From Brevipalpus yothersi (lineage: Eukaryota; Arthropoda; Arachnida; Trombidiformes; Tenuipalpidae), in the NCBI GenBank assembly GCA_003956705.1, contig QZCP01000010.1:114448-178447 (forward strand): a stretch of 64,000 nucleotides of DNA. The letters are read 5' to 3'. A model generated the notes under the pieces. That model saw nothing but the letters and a program-made list of their open reading frames with translations, did not search any database and was not told the origin of the DNA. Positions 61,341 through 64,000 of the stretch are shown here, piece by piece. Numbering within the stretch: the first letter of the stretch is position 1; every line of letters starts with the position of its first letter. Both the position numbers and the translations under genes were made by a program.

Positions 61341-61666
61341 TAAATCTGTTATATGTTCTGGTGATATGCTGAGCATTAGAGAATGATTATCAATTTCAAA
61401 CTCACAGCTCTTCAATTTTTCAATTAATTTGATACACAAAATACACAAAATATTGTTGTACAGTTTTGATGCTCAAAGTTTTTCGCAATTGAGATCATTT
61501 AATTTGAGTGAGGTTAAAGGTTCTTCAATCCTGATTTAGAATTTTGGTCATTTCAAAGCCGATTGATTAGATTTGATCCAATCAAATAATTCGATAAGAT
61601 CTGCTCCGGGTAGTCTTCCAGTTCAATGAAAAATCAATCCAAGGTTGATTAATGAGTGAGGACAAT
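61341..61666. other. Convergent 3' flanks of ATAD5-like and RAD9 genes
   Basis: About 325 bases between two stop codons. AATAAA near 61339-61344 overlaps the ATAD5-like stop on plus. No gene seen. Confidence 0.4.
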
Positions 61667-63833
61667 TCAATTGGACTCTTCAGAACTCGCCTCTGATTCA
61701 GATGGGTTGCGAATTTGGTAATCATTGGGCTCATCTAAACGTTCTGGATTGACGTTAACGGAAGCGTAACCACTTCCAGTGGTATCATCTAATTCTTCTT
61801 GAGTGAAATCTGGTCCAAGATCATCATCATCGAGTTGATGTGACTGTGAGGAAACATGTGAATGAGAGGAAACAATTGACTGTGAATGGTTTGCAGACGA
61901 TTGTGTTCGATCACTGAGTTGTCGGCTCATGGATCTTCGATTCTCTGAGATATTTCCAACTGCTGATGGAGAAACACGACTTGAGTTTTGGGCGCTTCTC
62001 TGAGATGATTGGGAAGGTCTTCCATCTGTAAATGGTCGCTGAGAAAGTCTCTGAGATGATTGAACAGGTCCTCTGTCTGTAGATGGTCGCTGAGAAGGTC
62101 TCTGAGATGGTCCTCGACTTGGTCCAGCTGTTTCAATGACTCCTTCCTGATCTGTTTCCATGGGCTCACCCGCTTGATGTGCATTCTCTATCCCACTAAC
62201 GCTTGGATCGGGCAATGCAGGAGGTCGATTCTGGGAGTTATTGGGTTGAGATTCTCGAGGTGTACTCTGGATGTAATCTAAATTACACTCTGGACTAATC
62301 GGCAATTGAGAGTTGTATGTCCGCTCTGTACTCTGAGACCGTGTTGATCTGGATGCAGGTTCACTTTCATCCTCATCATCATCATAGGCAACAGTCGCTA
62401 AGGCAAGAGAAACTCTCATGGACGGTGGCTCTTCAGCCTGAAAAAAGAATGCTCTAAAAGAGGAAACGAAAATTTTCATCGATCATGAATTCATGGGCAC
62501 AATATTTCATAATTTCATCACTTACGAGCCAGGTTCTCCGATGAGAATGGTGATAGTCTCTACCAAATCGCGACCCATTAAGAAAGTTATGAATGGCTGC
62601 GGAAGAACGATAAAATTAGATTGAACAGCATTATTTGAAAGTTTTCAACTTACTCTAACAAGCCTTATTGAAAATGTCAAACTAACAGTTTGAGGAACGT
62701 TAAATCTTTCAAATTCATGATCTTTGAATGACAACTTGGTTGTCTTGTCAGCTTTCTCGCCTATTTAATTGTTAGGTCAGATAAAAGTATTCAGAAAATC
62801 ATAATTGAAATAAAAAATAATCGATTACCATCAGAATGCGTTTTTAAATGTAAAATATTTTTTTCGGCACGCAAAGTGACAAGTTCGTCCTCTTTTGCAA
62901 AATCATTTACAATATCCAACAATAATCTGAAAGAGCGAAATCAATTGTAATCAAAATCTGATGGGAATTTGAACATCTCTTACTTTTTTTTACATGTAAG
63001 TGTACTCATCCCTTCTTCTTCTGGAGTTTCTATTTCAATTGGACTGATATTTTGTGGAATTGGTAGTTTAATATCTTTTAAAAATTCTGTGAATGGATGA
63101 AAATTTCATTAAAACGTATATTCAAAAATTTGGAGCCAAAACTAACTTTGCTTATACTTGAAAACAAATCGAACATATTCTGGATCTTCTTCCACTTCAA
63201 TGAGAAGGTGATCCAAATTTTTGGTGAGAAAAGGTTCTTTTTTGAAAGCTAAAATACAGGACTGAAGCAAGATACAAGAATTGATCAGCATACATAAATA
63301 AAACATGCATCATCAATTTAAACTTACTCTCTTTTTTAGTACAAACTCAGCTCGCCCGGTAACTTGATATTCATCAAAATTATCACTATCAAAACTTATC
63401 TCTAAGAGAGCTGATTTGGCTGCGTTCATCGTCTGGATGCTTAACTGGCAAAAAGAAGAGATGAAAGAGGAACAATTTAAAACGATTATGTTCACATTGA
63501 ACAATTCATCATGTTGATCAGAGACAACATTTAGAGAACACAAACACAACTTACTTTGCTTGATGTAGCATCAAAATGAACATCTTCACCAAGCTTACTA
63601 CAAGCATTGATAGCCTGTGTGAAGCCTGAAAACAATTGGATAGAAAGACAAAAGTATGTTAGATCTCATCAAATGAAACTAGTATCACATTGATCAGTCA
63701 TCATGAAATCAAAACACACATCTAATGAATATGAACACCATCATAATCAAGGAATGTGACAACATGTACACACACACACACACAGATACTCACTTTTGAT
63801 TGATAAAGATCCAACTTGACAGGTGAACAACAT
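61667..63833 (-). CDS. RAD9: RAD9 checkpoint clamp subunit, 9 exons
   Basis: Subunit of the PCNA-like 9-1-1 clamp (RAD9-HUS1-RAD1) that recruits TopBP1 and activates ATR at damaged DNA. Exons (minus): 63794-63833, 63555-63625, 63328-63444, 63147-63261, 62984-63086, 62829-62926, 62654-62760, 62526-62596 and 61667-62453; all GT-AG and in phase, 502 residues. It starts MLFTCQVGSLSIKSFTQAIN, where human has MKCLVTGGNVKVLGKAVHSL, followed by LSIQTMNAAKSALLEISFD (human LSLRTVNSSRSAYACFLF). The second clamp domain ends RPFITFLMGRDLVETITILI (human RGLLSFAESANLNLSIHFD). The long Ser/Gln/Arg-rich tail, with a 17-residue tandem repeat and acidic stretches, corresponds to the phosphorylated RAD9 tail. 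Confidence 0.88.
61997..62110 (-). repeat. 51-bp coding tandem repeat in the RAD9 tail
   Basis: Two near-identical 51-base units plus a partial third, beginning with tctctgagatg at about 61997, 62048 and 62099. Each encodes 17 residues containing SQRP, F/S-TDG or TDRG, and SSQR. The period is a multiple of three, so the frame is kept. Confidence 0.85.
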
Positions 63834-64000
63834 ACTGTCTAGACACTATATAAAACAAAGTAAATATGGCAACAATTATAATTGACACCAAGTAAATGGC
63901 AATTCAAGATCATGTAAAAAGAAAGAGACTGTAAAGAGTAAAATTAAATCCCGCTTTCAAAATTCAAAATGACATGAGATTCACACACACATCGAGAATC
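63834..64000. other. RAD9 upstream region to window edge
   Basis: Promoter side of RAD9; no gene seen in the remaining bases. Confidence 0.4.

Noticed and set aside
1..64000. tRNA genes, CRISPR arrays, transposase genes, bacterial operons
   Set aside because: No cloverleaf with A/B boxes, no regularly spaced direct repeats with unique spacers, and no transposase or reverse transcriptase motifs were seen; introns and poly(A) signals show eukaryotic nuclear DNA.

Overview
This is a eukaryotic nuclear window: AT-rich, with compact genes, short GT-AG introns, purine/pyrimidine microsatellites and two runs of N. Gene content is that of an arthropod. A tandem pair of mu-class glutathione S-transferases, an allatostatin-C neuropeptide precursor, a myoblast city/DOCK1-type protein and very short introns fit an acariform mite best, but the species cannot be fixed from the window. 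Exon structures below were built by hand from splice consensus, reading phase and agreement with known families.

Layout. 0-13 kb (all minus): a decayed GST gene (about 180-1075), a complete FUT8 alpha-1,6-fucosyltransferase (2518-4906), an orphan F-box protein (5747-7236), GST fragments near 7.98-8.04 and 8.33-8.53 kb, a small two-exon secreted protein on the plus strand (8650-9062), then two intact GST genes (9852-10874 and 11576-12546). 13-18 kb (plus): a broken mitochondrial-type tyrosyl-tRNA synthetase copy (13320-13871) and a divergent Na+/K+-ATPase alpha paralogue (14694-17940). 18-30 kb (minus): DOCK1/myoblast city homologue (18280-25339) and coatomer alpha COPA (26521-30280). 31-35 kb: a TFIIIC subunit 6-like gene and a beta-1,3-glycosyltransferase, closely spaced on plus, converge with membralin/TMEM259 on minus. 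35-43.8 kb: gene-poor, with microsatellites and a 419-base gap.

43.8-48.7 kb (plus): allatostatin C, two coding exons split by a 4.6 kb intron. 50.5-51.75 kb (plus): a brainiac-like beta-1,3-glycosyltransferase. 52.4-53.8 kb (minus): tumour protein D52 homologue, divergent from DPH1 (54458-55738, plus), then UTP14 (56073-58288), a small coiled-coil protein of unknown function (58837-59277) and a short ATAD5/Elg1-like clamp-loader ATPase (59760-61340), all plus. The window closes with a complete nine-exon RAD9 (61667-63833, minus).

The genes are mostly independent housekeeping genes. Functional themes include glycan synthesis (FUT8, two GT31 enzymes), genome maintenance (ATAD5-like beside RAD9), ribosome/translation (UTP14, DPH1) and detoxification (GST cluster). 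The most interesting items are the GST cluster with copies at every stage of decay, the unrecognised secreted protein inside it, the broken TyrRS copy, the unusual Na+/K+-ATPase paralogue, and the allatostatin C gene.
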